Source: Shewanella pealeana ATCC 700345 (GTDB lineage Bacteria; Pseudomonadota; Gammaproteobacteria; Enterobacterales; Shewanellaceae). From it: a DNA stretch of 64,000 nt. Shown piece after piece: positions 26,360 to 35,828 of this stretch (positions within the stretch are counted from its first letter, which is position 1; each line of letters begins with the position of its first letter). The position numbers and the translations under genes are program-made. The notes beneath the pieces are model-generated. The model saw only the letters and a list, made by a program, of their open reading frames with translations. It was not told the DNA's origin and made no database searches. Location: assembly GCF_000018285.1 (NCBI RefSeq), contig NC_009901.1, positions 1,487,001-1,551,000 on the forward strand, in the 5' to 3' direction.

Positions 26360-27181
26360 GTGAAAATACTTACTGCTGTATTACTCATGATGGTCACTCA
26401 ATCTGCGGCCTTTGCCAGTGATGAGTATGAGGTTGGGCCCGACTCTTATGATGAGGGCAAAGATGAGTGGAACTATTTAATCGCCTTTCCCATGGTTTGG
26501 GCGCCTGATATTTCGGGCTCAATCTCAGCCGATGCAGATAGAGTCGATATCGATGTCCCTTTCAAAAATATCATCGACAACCTTAACTTCGGTGTGATTG
26601 GTGAGCTTTACGCACAAAAAGGCGATTGGCTCTATAGCCTTAGGATTAACTATTTAAGAGTTAAAAGCGATAGCCAAACAGAGGGTCTTAAAGGTCCGAT
26701 TACTGGCGGTATTATCTCACCTGGACATAATATCGAAACCGACATGCACTTAGCCGTTAATGACTTTCTAGCAGGCTATGAAGTTACGCCGGGTTTACGC
26801 TTATTTACCGGCGTACGCCATGTATTCAGTAAAATTGATCTTAATGTCAAACCCTTAAGTGACGATGGACTCATTCATATTAATGCTAATATTCCTATTG
26901 CTGATGAGCATCTTTTCGATTGGTTAGTAGGTGTGACCTACCGTTACTGGCTATCTGAGTCTTGGGGCGTTTCTGTTGGCGCTGATACTAAGATCTACGG
27001 TGATAATGACAGAGACTATGGCTTTAATGCTTCGGCGTTATACCGTTTCGGGGATCTGCATAATGTTTGGATAGGCTATCGCTACTTGCAAATAGGTAAC
27101 GACAGTGAGGTCGATGGGGTTCAGTATGAGATGGACTTTATTGAGAAAGGCCCACAAATTGGCTGGGCCTTTAGTTTTTAA
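26360..27181 (+). CDS. outer-membrane beta-barrel-like protein
   Basis: 273 residues. The GTG at 26360 lies eight bases after AAGGAG; two TTG codons just upstream are too close. A signal peptide (ILTAVLLMMVTQSAAFA) is followed by alternating strands rich in aromatic residues (WLYSLRINYLRV, LFTGVRHVFSKIDL, NVWIGYRYLQIG) and ends in a C-terminal aromatic residue (GWAFSF), as outer-membrane barrels do. No specific family assigned. It lies 49 bp after the transporter fusion, same strand, so it may be the outer-membrane step of the same uptake or sensing unit. Confidence 0.7.
   Translation: MKILTAVLLMMVTQSAAFASDEYEVGPDSYDEGKDEWNYLIAFPMVWAPDISGSISADADRVDIDVPFKNIIDNLNFGVIGELYAQKGDWLYSLRINYLRVKSDSQTEGLKGPITGGIISPGHNIETDMHLAVNDFLAGYEVTPGLRLFTGVRHVFSKIDLNVKPLSDDGLIHINANIPIADEHLFDWLVGVTYRYWLSESWGVSVGADTKIYGDNDRDYGFNASALYRFGDLHNVWIGYRYLQIGNDSEVDGVQYEMDFIEKGPQIGWAFSF
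27146..27179 (+). terminator. terminator overlapping the end of the coding sequence
   Basis: aaaggccca / tgggccttt, 9-bp stem with a 9-base loop, followed by agttttt. The stem lies within the last codons of the barrel gene. Confidence 0.7.
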
Positions 27182-27217
27182 TCTGTAACAAGGTTAGGCT
27201 TAGCTGATAGTACAAAG

Positions 27218-28231
27218 CTATAGTACAAAGCTATAGCTAAGCACCCCATAGCCATGCCAGCTGTTTGGGTCGGGCTCATATTCTGACGTATAAACCTCTA
27301 CACTCCAACTGACAGACCAAGTGGGAAACGCCCAAATCACTCCTGTGCTGGCTCTGACTTGCTGATGTTTCATCTGCACATGGGAGTCGTAGGGCACATC
27401 ACCGTCGATGGTGAGATCATTAAAGCGATATCCTAACTGCGCTCGAGAATAAACAGTCCAACTCCCACTTTTGCGAGCAGTCGCACTAAATTGACCATAG
27501 TGACCCGCATGGCTACTGAGCTGACCAAATGAATCGGCTAAGTCATCTCCCCAGCGTAGTGTAAAACCAAGATTTGCTTCAGAGCGGAAGTTTCCTAGCA
27601 TGGTATGACTATGACCACTTAATTCCCATTGGCTATCATCTGTCGCATCTTGGCGAAACGCGAGTGCATCTACCTCGTATGCCATCTGTAGAGTGAGTTG
27701 ATTCTCGACTTGATATTGCCAGCCCTTAGGCGGCGTTGATGGAGTGATCTTATGCACTAACTCTTGCATAGTTTGAGCCCCTGATGCAGGGCCAATAACG
27801 CCAACGCTAAACCAGTTTTTTTGCGCAAAGGATGCACTATAGCTACCTGTAAAGCTTTCTAACTCGAGTAGGCCTGCATAGGGGCGGTCATTTGGTTGGG
27901 CGTAATCATATTCAATCTCACTCGGGGTCCACATTCTTTGGTAGATCTTGGCTCCCCATTGTGATGTCTGACTTTGGCTTGAAAATCGTAGCGCTTGTTG
28001 CCAGCTAAATGGCCAAGGTGCTGATGAAAAGTCACTCTCGGGCAGTGCTTGCCAGCCAAAGACGAATCCATTGGAGTAGTCGCCATCTTGGCCAATAACC
28101 ACATCGTTATCAAAACTTAAGTGCCATTGATCGGCATAGGAAGAAAAGGGGGCACAGATAAGTAGGCTCACTAAGCTTAATCTGCTTAGTGTTTTGGAAT
28201 TCGATAAGAAGGTCAAGGCATGACTCCTCAA
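27218..28231 (-). CDS. lpxR: lipid A deacylase LpxR family protein
   Basis: 337 residues with a signal peptide (ending FSSYA-DQ). Family features are FDNDVVIGQDGDYSNGF, with the Asn-Asp pair of the calcium/active site, and the diagnostic NDRPYAGLLELE. The rest alternates strands of an outer-membrane barrel and ends YSFVL. LpxR removes the 3'-acyloxyacyl chain of lipid A in the outer membrane, altering immune and membrane properties. The gene is convergent with the barrel gene and stands alone. Confidence 0.85.
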   Translation of the reverse strand: MRSHALTFLSNSKTLSRLSLVSLLICAPFSSYADQWHLSFDNDVVIGQDGDYSNGFVFGWQALPESDFSSAPWPFSWQQALRFSSQSQTSQWGAKIYQRMWTPSEIEYDYAQPNDRPYAGLLELESFTGSYSASFAQKNWFSVGVIGPASGAQTMQELVHKITPSTPPKGWQYQVENQLTLQMAYEVDALAFRQDATDDSQWELSGHSHTMLGNFRSEANLGFTLRWGDDLADSFGQLSSHAGHYGQFSATARKSGSWTVYSRAQLGYRFNDLTIDGDVPYDSHVQMKHQQVRASTGVIWAFPTWSVSWSVEVYTSEYEPDPNSWHGYGVLSYSFVL

Positions 28232-28606
28232 AGGTTAGGGATGCATGATTTCAGGCAAAGATCTACATAACACTAACCCGCTCAGCATAGCGTTAAATAA
28301 TGCCGCGGCGCAAACTTAAATATAACCTGTCACTTTTTCAAAGGATAACGTTAATCATTCTAATACTGATATAGGCATATTCTTAATATGTCGGCATGAA
28401 TTCTCCCCCCTCAGAGCTCAACTTCCTTGCGCCAATGGCTTTGAATCTGCAGAAAGTAATATGCATTAGTTTTTCTGCTGCAAAACCAACAAGGCTGTGT
28501 GGTTTTTATACTAAATAGTTGTTGAATTCCTCTTCGAATAGGCGTAAATTCGCGCTCCACATTTGAGTCATAGGCTCTTTATTTATTTTAAATCAGAAAC
28601 TTTTAG
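28232..28606. other. intergenic, divergent promoters of lpxR and the EAL pair
   Basis: 375 bp without a supported gene. No clear operator seen. Confidence 0.35.
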
Positions 28607-29335
28607 ATGAACTGTATTTTTAAGCAAACGTGTATGCAACCAAGCGGAATACAAAAGCAGAGCTGCTCTCTAGATAGAGAAAGTAATGCGAGGGAAGTAT
28701 GTTTATATCATTTTAGTGCGAGTGACATCCTTGACAGAACTGGGGCGCTTTATGGGGTAGAGATAAAATCTATCTGGTTAGAAGAGCAGCTTGAGTATCG
28801 CCCCTTACCCCATTATTACCTTACTCATATTCATGAGTTGGAAAGTATGCTTGCGAGTCTGAGTGCTCGCTTGGAGCAAGATAGCAATATAAAACAGCAA
28901 AATGGTCAAATATTTTTGGCGATTGAGCGTATTTATCTGCTTGATTCTGGTGTGATTAAAGCCTTGATTTCATTAGCTGGTGTTTTACGTCGCGTAGAAA
29001 TGAAGCTAGTGATAATGCTAAATAACAGTGGTAAAGACCTTAGTCAACATACCCCTCAGATTAAATACTTATTGAATGATGCGGGTATTAAATTTTGTCT
29101 GTTCTGTAGGTTTGATGACAACTTGCAGACATCCTATCCATTTGATTACTTAATGTTTGATAATCAAGACTTGAATCAAGCATTAGAGAATCAGAAGGAT
29201 AATGAAATTGTTGACTCTTTATTTACCATGAGAGAAAGAGGTTTCACTCTGATCCTTTCCGGAGGTTCTGGTGTTGCCTGTAATAGCACAGGGCTCCGTT
29301 TACCGTTTAGCTGTTTTCAACCAGTGAAGGCTTAG
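28607..29335 (+). CDS. degenerate EAL-like protein, unknown role
   Basis: 242 residues. The order of segments echoes an EAL domain (GVEIKSIW where active enzymes have GVEALLRW; a middle helix-rich part; FDYLMFDNQDLNQAL where the lysine motif would be). The catalytic DD, ELTE and AEGVE motifs are missing, so it should not be a working phosphodiesterase. The call is tentative. Its stop is four bases before an active-looking EAL gene, so it may be a regulatory partner or an adaptor. A TAG codon block upstream and weak ribosome binding site leave the start uncertain; MNCIFKQTCM has several Cys. Confidence 0.5.
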   Translation: MNCIFKQTCMQPSGIQKQSCSLDRESNAREVCLYHFSASDILDRTGALYGVEIKSIWLEEQLEYRPLPHYYLTHIHELESMLASLSARLEQDSNIKQQNGQIFLAIERIYLLDSGVIKALISLAGVLRRVEMKLVIMLNNSGKDLSQHTPQIKYLLNDAGIKFCLFCRFDDNLQTSYPFDYLMFDNQDLNQALENQKDNEIVDSLFTMRERGFTLILSGGSGVACNSTGLRLPFSCFQPVKA

Positions 29336-29339
29336 CTAT

Positions 29340-30866
29340 ATGTTAAGCCATGTCTTAAACCAACGACATTCTTCTTGGCTTGTCTTTGCCTTGTTAATGC
29401 TGTGCCTGATCGTTTCTTATATTCTGACTCAATATCAGCTATACAAAAAGCTTGAAGTCAGGGTTAATGACTTTGATAACTTTTATAGCGAGCGCCTAGA
29501 AAGTGCTGATCGAAGTTTACTTGCCGTAGAACAGGTGTTGAAAAATATAGAGGTGGGTAGATGCTCACAAGGGGTGGTAACGTCTCTTAAAGACTATATC
29601 TTAACTTCAGATGCCTTAGCTATAGTTTGGGTAAATTTTATCGATGAGCCAATTCTCTGTTCGGCGCTAGGGGTTTCCCAATTACCAGATCCCAAATATT
29701 ATCCCGTGATTGCTTCTATGGGAAATGGGTTAAAGATCTATCAAAAGGTGGATAGCGATAACCCAGATGAAAGAAAACCTGTTTATGTGGGACGGCATAC
29801 GGAGCAATATCGCTGGTTTATCGGAATTGATGTTTTGTCCTATATACAAGAAATATTAAAAAATTGTGAGGACTGTGGGGCATTAAGTATTCAGTTTAAT
29901 AGTAAGCATGAGCTATTTAGGAAAAACAAAAGTGCTCCATACTGGGGAGCTATGCAATTTAACTCAGAAGTCACGGGGTTGACCTACAGGTTCTCCCTTA
30001 ATTTATATAGCAAGGCTTTACTGTGGTTAACTCACTTTGTCGGTGTCATTGCTATCTCAAGTATGTTTTTTGTTGGGTGGTTGTTACTTAGAGGTGTGTC
30101 AAGGCAATATTATTGGCACCGTCTGTTTTTAAAGGCTCTGAAGAAGAAGGAGTTCAACTTAGTTTATCAGCCAGTGTTCGATAATCTAAAGCAGGAGGTT
30201 ATTGGTGTTGAGGTGCTATTAAGATGGTTAAGGCCCGATGGCACAACACGTAATACTGGAGAGTTTATTGGGATCCTTGAGAAAGATCCTATTATGCCAG
30301 AGGTCACTCGCTGGGTCGTTAAAATGGCATTGAATGAACTTAAAGAGCAATTAGATGGCAAGCTTATAGGCTGGTGCAGTATCAATGTCAGCGCAATGGA
30401 AATTGAGCAGGGACAGATGCTTCCATTTTTAAGGGAATTGGTGGAAGAGGGATATCCAGTAGAATACTTGAGCTTCGAGTTGACAGAGCGGATACCAATG
30501 AATAACTGGCAGCAACTTGAAGACTTTATTAAAGCATGCCAAGCACTAGGATGTAAGGTCAAACTGGATGATGTGGGAACTGGCTATGGTGGTAGTCTGT
30601 GTTTACAGAATTTAGACTTCGATTACCTGAAAATCGATCAACAGTTTGTTGGTCACTTAGGCACGCCAGAAAGTAAGCTATCTCTAATCGAGTCATATAT
30701 TGCGATTGCTAAAGAATTAAATATTAGTGTCATCGCCGAAGGGGTAGAAACCTTAGAACAGGCTGAGATCCTGAAAACACTCGGTGTTAATCTGCAGCAG
30801 GGCTGGCTTTATTCAAAGGCATTGCCAGCTAGAGAGCTTGAAGCGTACTTACTTAAAGCGACTTAA
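29340..30866 (+). CDS. membrane c-di-GMP phosphodiesterase, CSS-motif sensor plus EAL
   Basis: 508 residues. Two transmembrane segments (about 12-30 and 228-250) enclose a periplasmic domain with paired cysteines (GRCSQ, EPILCSALG), the layout of CSS-motif redox sensors. The EAL domain runs from about 260. The motif is EVL rather than EAL, but the catalytic Glu is kept. INVSA, ELTER, DDVGTGYGG, KIDQQF and AEGVET, which supply metal and base residues, are all present, so the enzyme should be active. It hydrolyses c-di-GMP in the cytoplasm. It follows the degenerate EAL-like gene by four bases and ends at a strong terminator. Confidence 0.87.
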   Translation: MLSHVLNQRHSSWLVFALLMLCLIVSYILTQYQLYKKLEVRVNDFDNFYSERLESADRSLLAVEQVLKNIEVGRCSQGVVTSLKDYILTSDALAIVWVNFIDEPILCSALGVSQLPDPKYYPVIASMGNGLKIYQKVDSDNPDERKPVYVGRHTEQYRWFIGIDVLSYIQEILKNCEDCGALSIQFNSKHELFRKNKSAPYWGAMQFNSEVTGLTYRFSLNLYSKALLWLTHFVGVIAISSMFFVGWLLLRGVSRQYYWHRLFLKALKKKEFNLVYQPVFDNLKQEVIGVEVLLRWLRPDGTTRNTGEFIGILEKDPIMPEVTRWVVKMALNELKEQLDGKLIGWCSINVSAMEIEQGQMLPFLRELVEEGYPVEYLSFELTERIPMNNWQQLEDFIKACQALGCKVKLDDVGTGYGGSLCLQNLDFDYLKIDQQFVGHLGTPESKLSLIESYIAIAKELNISVIAEGVETLEQAEILKTLGVNLQQGWLYSKALPARELEAYLLKAT

Positions 30867-30881
30867 TCTCGCTATCGAGAC

Positions 30882-30915
30882 AAAAAGCCTGAGTGTTATT
30901 ACACTTAGGCTTTTT
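30882..30915 (+). terminator. terminator after the EAL gene
   Basis: aaaaagcct-g-agtgt / acact-t-aggcttttt stem, with one mismatch, ending in a T tract. Confidence 0.85.
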
Positions 30916-31034
30916 GTTGTCTGGCGCTCAGGCTTCTGATACTCAAATATCGACTTACTTTGACAATTGAAAGTCAGTAAGCTTTGATTACTCAAAATCA
31001 GTAAACTCTTGCAGCTGAAAACAGTAAGCAGGGG

Positions 31035-31595
31035 TTATCTCGTGGCCTTGAAAATCTGTATAAATGATGGCGGCTGCTGGATATCAATCGGGATATTAAG
31101 CTTTCTTGCTACATCACTAGCGGCAATTAAGCCTCTAATATGGTGTAGTTCATGATCGATGACTAACATGTGATGCAAGCCATTTTCTTGTAACGCCCGT
31201 ACAACATCGCTTACGTTGGCTGTCGTCACTTGATGGTAGTCTAATGCCATTAAGTCTTCTCGTGGCACCATCATATCTGTCACTTGAAGATCGGAAATAT
31301 GCCCTGAGTTTTTGGTCGCCAATTTCATCATCTTACTATGGGATAATTCATATTGAGTGATAACGCCCAGAAAACGGTTACTTTTATCGACGACCAGTCG
31401 CATAAATGCATGGGTCTTCACCATTATGTCAGCGGTATCTACAGCGCTAGCAGAGGAGTCTATAACCATAGGTTGAGAATGGTCAAAATCAGTAAAAATG
31501 GACAGGGCTGGGGAGTCGAGGTTTGCTGAATACTCTTTTTGTGACCACATTAAGTGATCGATTGAAGCTGTGCTAAATAGTTCTAGGTTTCTCAT
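31035..31595 (-). CDS. CBS-domain-pair protein
   Basis: 186 residues from the ATG at 31595, which has GGAG seven bases upstream; a longer frame starts 60 bases earlier without a site. Two CBS motifs are visible (MRLVVDKSNRFLGVIT; NGLHHMLVIDHELHHIRGLIAASDVARKL). Such stand-alone pairs bind adenosine nucleotides and sense energy state; a partner is not known. No neighbours suggest a pathway. Confidence 0.75.
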   Translation of the reverse strand: MRNLELFSTASIDHLMWSQKEYSANLDSPALSIFTDFDHSQPMVIDSSASAVDTADIMVKTHAFMRLVVDKSNRFLGVITQYELSHSKMMKLATKNSGHISDLQVTDMMVPREDLMALDYHQVTTANVSDVVRALQENGLHHMLVIDHELHHIRGLIAASDVARKLNIPIDIQQPPSFIQIFKATR

Positions 31596-31900
31596 CAGAA
31601 TACTCCATGAATATGAATGGCTGACGGAGATGGCAAAATGTGATCTCTGCACCATATGTTTATTAACCTATTCCTGTAGTAGTAACAGGTCAATAAAGAT
31701 GAATCACATTTAATTTTAGTTAACCATTTGATGCAATTGTTGGTATTTTGATCTTTTGTTTCATTGTTCTCTGATTCAGCCTGTGTTTATAGGCTAGGTC
31801 AAAATGGATTTTACAATAGGAAAGAGGTTTCTTTTTAGTGCTTTAGCTTGCGACTTGCATGAAGGAAAAGTAGGCTATTATTTCAAATGTTATAACTGAA
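31596..31900. other. intergenic between CBS and nfsA-like genes
   Basis: 305 bp of divergent promoter region; nothing else seen. Confidence 0.35.
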
Positions 31901-32629
31901 ATGACCATGAATCACACCATAGAAACCATTTTACAGCATCGTTCAATTAGGCACTTTACCGAGCAGCAGATCGAAGCTGAAAAATTGAAACTCATCTTAC
32001 GCTGTGCCAATGCTGCCTCTAGCTCCAGTTTTATACAGTGTAGCAGTATTATCAGGGTTACTTTGCCAAGCGTCAGGGCCAAGCTGGCTGAGCTTGCGGG
32101 AGGGCAAGCCTATGTCGAGTCGGCAGCTGAGTTTCTGGTGTTTTGCGCCGACTTTAACCGTCATCAGCAAATCCACCCAGCAGCCCAACTAGGTTTTACT
32201 GAGCAAACATTAATCGGTGCAGTCGATACCGCTTTAATGGGGCAAAATGCCATGTTAGCGGCTGAGTCTATGGGGCTCGGTGGTGTGTATATTGGCGGGA
32301 TCCGCAATGACCCTAAGCTGGTCTCAGAGCTCCTCGCTTTACCTAGGCATGTATTGCCATTATTTGGTATGTGCCTTGGCTATCCGGCTAAAATACCGCA
32401 GCCAAAGCCACGCTTACCACTGAGTATCGTGGTCCACCAAGAAAGTTATCAAAGCTTAGATAATGCTGAACTTGAGAAGTACGATCAGCATATACAAGCC
32501 TATTACGCCAGCAGAAGCAGTAACAACAAGCAGACCTCTTGGTCCGATCAAATTAGGGCGACCCTGAGTAAGGAGTCAAGACCCTTTATGCAGGCCTATC
32601 TAAACGGGCAGGGGTTTAGCACCAAGTGA
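31901..32629 (+). CDS. nfsA: oxygen-insensitive NADPH nitroreductase, NfsA-like
   Basis: 242 residues; the FMN-binding start QHRSIRHFTEQQI, then SSSSFIQCSSIIRVT and a C-terminal FGMCLGYPAKIPQPKPRLP are typical NfsA. The enzyme reduces nitroaromatics and quinones by two-electron steps. The start is ATG 31901 (MTMNHTIETI) or ATG 31907; no strong ribosome binding site decides. Single gene. Confidence 0.83.
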   Translation: MTMNHTIETILQHRSIRHFTEQQIEAEKLKLILRCANAASSSSFIQCSSIIRVTLPSVRAKLAELAGGQAYVESAAEFLVFCADFNRHQQIHPAAQLGFTEQTLIGAVDTALMGQNAMLAAESMGLGGVYIGGIRNDPKLVSELLALPRHVLPLFGMCLGYPAKIPQPKPRLPLSIVVHQESYQSLDNAELEKYDQHIQAYYASRSSNNKQTSWSDQIRATLSKESRPFMQAYLNGQGFSTK

Positions 32630-32845
32630 GTCGTTTGATAGGGTAAAAATATACCGCTCTGTATGCCATCGTTATTGTGCAGCTTTATCTCAAATTTTAT
32701 GCATGTGTTTATATGGATGTTTACATTTAATACAGAAACTATCACTGCGGCATCTTGAGAGTCTAATTTTGATTGCTTGAGTTAATTATTGTTCTGGGTT
32801 TTAACTAAACTAGCTATATACTCACCAAGTCATCTAGGAAATATA

Positions 32846-33373
32846 ATGAAACGTCTTGCTTTATCTATCGCCTTAATTGCTTTTTCGGCTCATAGCTACG
32901 CCTTAGAGTTAACCAGTTCAGATATCAGTGAAGGGCAGTTGATGTCGTCAAAGTTTGAATACAAGGGCATGGGCTGTGACGGGGGGAATCTTTCACCTCA
33001 GCTTAGCTGGAGTAACGCGCCGAAGGGGACTAAGAGTTTTGCGATTACCGCATTCGATCCAGATGCGCCAACAGGCAGTGGCTGGTGGCACTGGACTGTG
33101 CTCAACATTCCCGCCACAACTACATCGTTAGAGCAAGGTGCATCTGGCAAGCTTAAAATCGGTCATGAAACCAGAACTGATTATGGCAAGCCAGGTTACG
33201 GTGGCGTTTGTCCACCAGAAGGCGATGGCATGCATCGTTACCAATTCACTATCTGGGCGCTTCCAGAGGCTAAAATTGATCTGCCAACAGATATTTCCCC
33301 AGCTGTAGTGGGTTTCACGTTGAATAAAATTGCACTAGATAAAGCTGTACTAACAGCAACTTATGTGCGTTAG
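32846..33373 (+). CDS. periplasmic PEBP/YbhB family protein
   Basis: 175 residues from the ATG at 32846 (AGGA six bases upstream); an upstream in-frame start adds an implausible leader. A signal peptide (LSIALIAFSAHSYA) precedes PEBP motifs FDPDAPTGSGWWHW and GMHRYQFTIWAL. The family is described as phosphatidylethanolamine-binding-like; the bacterial role is unknown. It precedes an AraC regulator in the same direction. Confidence 0.85.
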   Translation: MKRLALSIALIAFSAHSYALELTSSDISEGQLMSSKFEYKGMGCDGGNLSPQLSWSNAPKGTKSFAITAFDPDAPTGSGWWHWTVLNIPATTTSLEQGASGKLKIGHETRTDYGKPGYGGVCPPEGDGMHRYQFTIWALPEAKIDLPTDISPAVVGFTLNKIALDKAVLTATYVR

Positions 33374-33437
33374 CCATATACAGTGTAGTTGAAATAGTTT
33401 GTAGTAAATAGATGTGCTATTGAGGGAGAGAGTAAGA

Positions 33438-34247
33438 GTGACACCACTGGTTAAGATTGAACGTTTCTATGGACAGAAGTCACAGCCTTTACGCAATGTA
33501 CCTGTGTATACACCGAGTATTATTGCGGTCACATCTGGCGTGAAAGCCCTGCTTTGGCAGGGAGAAACCCTAGTATTCGATCCTAACCATTGGCTGCTTG
33601 CCTCTTCCACTCAAGCGCTCACCTTTGTTAATGAGCCTTACCAAAGTAAGTTTCAGTCGATTCAATTGTCATTCTTATCGCCCCCCTCTGAATGGGTTTT
33701 AAAGCTGCACGCTAAGTCAGAGATAAGTGATTCGACCTTCTTGAGCTCACCAAGCCTCAAGGTAAACGACAGCCTAAACTTTGCGTTTTTACAGCTTATC
33801 GCGATGTCAGAGCAAAGTTTAAGTTCAGCTGTGCAGCAGTGTTACTTAGATGCTTTCTATCTACAGCTCAATGAGCAAGGAGCGCTATCTAGACTGTTTG
33901 AGGGAGACTTTCTGTCTCTAAGAGAAAAGGTGAGCCGCTATCTGTCAGCCGACCCAGCTGCCAATCATACGATTGATAATACCTGTAGCCACTTTGCGAT
34001 GAGCCAAGCTACCTTTATGCGTCACCTAAGCAAAGAGGGAACCTCATTTAGAGTGATTTTAGCTGAAGTTAGAATGCTGTGTGCCATCGGTATTATGCAG
34101 TCGATTTCGGCTCGAAACGCTGTCCCACTGTCACAACTTGAGTTAGCGATACGTTGTGGTTATCAATCAGAATCACGTTTTAGCCAACGTTTTAAAACAC
34201 AGTTTGGGATCTCACTAAAGCAATATATGAAGACAATCAGCGATTAA
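33438..34247 (+). CDS. AraC family transcriptional regulator
   Basis: About 269 residues if the GTG at 33438 is used, which lies nine bases after GAGGGAGAG; the frame opens at 33414. The N-terminal ~160 residues are a cupin-like ligand domain (PSIIAVTSGVKALLWQGE), and the C-terminal 100 are the AraC DNA-binding pair (MSQATFMRHLSKEGTSFRVI, YQSESRFSQRFKTQFG). No obvious target apart from its upstream neighbour. Confidence 0.8.
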   Translation: MTPLVKIERFYGQKSQPLRNVPVYTPSIIAVTSGVKALLWQGETLVFDPNHWLLASSTQALTFVNEPYQSKFQSIQLSFLSPPSEWVLKLHAKSEISDSTFLSSPSLKVNDSLNFAFLQLIAMSEQSLSSAVQQCYLDAFYLQLNEQGALSRLFEGDFLSLREKVSRYLSADPAANHTIDNTCSHFAMSQATFMRHLSKEGTSFRVILAEVRMLCAIGIMQSISARNAVPLSQLELAIRCGYQSESRFSQRFKTQFGISLKQYMKTISD

Positions 34248-34607
34248 GTCCTTATTTGAATAGTAGTTTAAATAGTGGTTTAAATCGGGACGATGGCAAG
34301 CCATGTTTTCAACGAAAAATATTGCAGAGCTAGCTTAGTCACGGCCTAAATATAGACTATACTGAATAATGAAAAGCGTATTTTAGACAATGACTATTCG
34401 TAAGTAAGTAGTAAGTTGGCTAGCCAAGCATTTTAGGTTTGTGTGTTTGTAAGTGTGAAAGTTAGCTATTGTGAGTAGGTAAAAGGTCATGGCTCTAAGA
34501 GCAGCAACCGTGTTAGTTTCTGGGCTTATAGCACGGTCAACGAGGGAAACAGCATAACCCTGTGTGACAGTATAGCTACCCCGACGCGCTTTTCACCCAT
34601 TCTTAAG
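34248..34607 (+). ncRNA. possible small RNA or long 3' UTR
   Basis: A 360-base non-coding stretch ends at a strong terminator. It contains accgtg/cacggt and aggg/ccct arms in 34,505-34,565. I match it to no known RNA family. It may simply be the 3' UTR of the AraC gene. Confidence 0.25.
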
Positions 34608-34631
34608 GCTCGCTATTAGCGAGCTTTTTTT
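34608..34631 (+). terminator. strong terminator without an adjacent gene
   Basis: gctcgct-att-agcgagc followed by seven T. Confidence 0.85.
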
Positions 34632-35010
34632 GTGCCTCAGTTTTATTTTTAGCTATTGTTCAGGCGTTATTTGGTGTGACTCTTAGGTTAGATACTGCAG
34701 CAAAGCTTGGGTGTGACTTTGGTGCGCACTTGTTAAATGAGCAAACCTAGAGTAGCTGAACTTAAATGAAGCGTATCATTTGTAACTAGTTTGTAAGGTC
34801 AAGTTTATCTGAGGCCGATAAAATTGATACCTAGATCAAGTTGAATGAAGTGCAAACTTAGGCGTGCTCACAGGATGGCGGTTTGAACCTAGCTGATATT
34901 CAAAATATTGATTATAATATGTCTTTGAAATGCGAGTCGTATTGATGGTCATTTTTACAAGTGGCGTATCAAGTATGACTCAGTAGATTACTTATTAAAG
35001 AGAAAATACC
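34632..35010. other. intergenic upstream of yjdM
   Basis: 379 bp without a supported gene; holds the yjdM promoter, not resolved by eye. Confidence 0.35.
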
Positions 35011-35352
35011 ATGAGCGCAATGCCACCATGCCCAAAATGTGAGTCTGAATATGTATACGAAGACGGCTCAAACCTAGTTTGCCCAGAATGTGCTCATGAA
35101 TGGAACCCAAGCGAAGTTATTGTTGATCCAGATGCAATCATCTTAAAAGATGCTGTAGGTAACTTACTTGCTGAAGAAGACAAAGTTACGCTAATCAAAG
35201 ACCTTAAAGTTAAAGGTTCATCGCTAATCCTGAAAGTAGGTACTAAAGCGGTTATTAAGCGTTTTGTCGATGCGGACCACGATATTGACTGTAAAGTAGA
35301 TGGTCACGGCCAGATGATGCTTAAGTCTAAGTTTGTAAGAAAGCAAAGCTAA
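35011..35352 (+). CDS. yjdM: YjdM/PhnA zinc-ribbon protein
   Basis: 113 residues. Two CxxC pairs ([10 protein letters not shown] and [10 protein letters not shown]) form an N-terminal zinc ribbon; the rest is the PhnA domain ([23 protein letters not shown]). The old name PhnA linked it to phosphonate use, but the E. coli gene is not needed for that and the role is unsettled. AAAGAGAA precedes the ATG, and a terminator follows. Confidence 0.9.
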   Translation: MSAMPPCPKCESEYVYEDGSNLVCPECAHEWNPSEVIVDPDAIILKDAVGNLLAEEDKVTLIKDLKVKGSSLILKVGTKAVIKRFVDADHDIDCKVDGHGQMMLKSKFVRKQS

Positions 35353-35391
35353 TCAATTTGCTTTGAAACATAAGCTGATTGATATGAAAAG

Positions 35392-35414
35392 ACCTGCCTA
35401 GTGCAGGTTTTTTT
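35392..35414 (+). terminator. terminator after yjdM
   Basis: acctgc-ctagt-gcaggt followed by T7. Confidence 0.85.
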
Positions 35415-35580
35415 GTAGCTGAAATTGATAGTAGGTTATAGCAATACCTGGAACGACTTAGTATGCATACTTAAGTGTCCATATTTTAAAGTATAGTAAG
35501 TTATCTAAAGGGCTGTTTTTCAGTGAGTTACTGGCTTTTTCTTTTATATGGATTCTAAGGTGAGTAAGCAGCAGATACAA

Positions 35581-35622
35581 AAAAGCCGCTAAATCCGTCT
35601 GGTAGGGATTTAGCGGCCTTTG
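35581..35622 (-). terminator. ssrA: terminator of the tmRNA gene left behind at the island edge
   Basis: Perfect 12-bp stem gccgctaaatcc / ggatttagcggc. On the minus strand it is followed by a T run and lies about 23 bases after a CCACCA, as a tmRNA/tRNA terminator would. Confidence 0.75.
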
Positions 35623-35644
35623 AAGGTTATTGCTAACCTAGTGT

Positions 35645-35666
35645 TGGTGGAGGCGGCGGGGCTCGA
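35645..35666 (-). repeat. att site: copy of the ssrA (tmRNA) 3' end
   Basis: On the minus strand the segment splits exactly into tRNA-like parts: TCGAGC (T-loop), CCCGC (T-stem), CGCCTCC (acceptor strand), A, CCA. This matches the tmRNA 3' end of gammaproteobacteria as I recall it. Sequence to the right no longer fits a tmRNA, so this is the attachment-site remnant of an island integrated at ssrA, with the host terminator on its left. Confidence 0.65.
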
Positions 35667-35828
35667 TATTAGTCTTTATCTGTTTGTTTTGGTGTATTTT
35701 ATTTTTTATTTTTTGTTTGGGTGTTACTTTTGGTGTTACATCAAAGTCTAGTCACTTTTAAATAATTTAAAAATATTTTATGTCGCTTAAACGATAAAGC
35801 TGAAAACGAAGTGGACAGACATGCTTAT

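Noticed and set aside
34500-34570. c-di-GMP or other known riboswitch
   Set aside because: I compared it mentally with GEMM, cobalamin, TPP and glycine motifs and none fits.
35645-35666. A true complete ssrA or tRNA gene here
   Set aside because: Only the 3' end fits; bases to the right do not form the rest of a tmRNA or tRNA.
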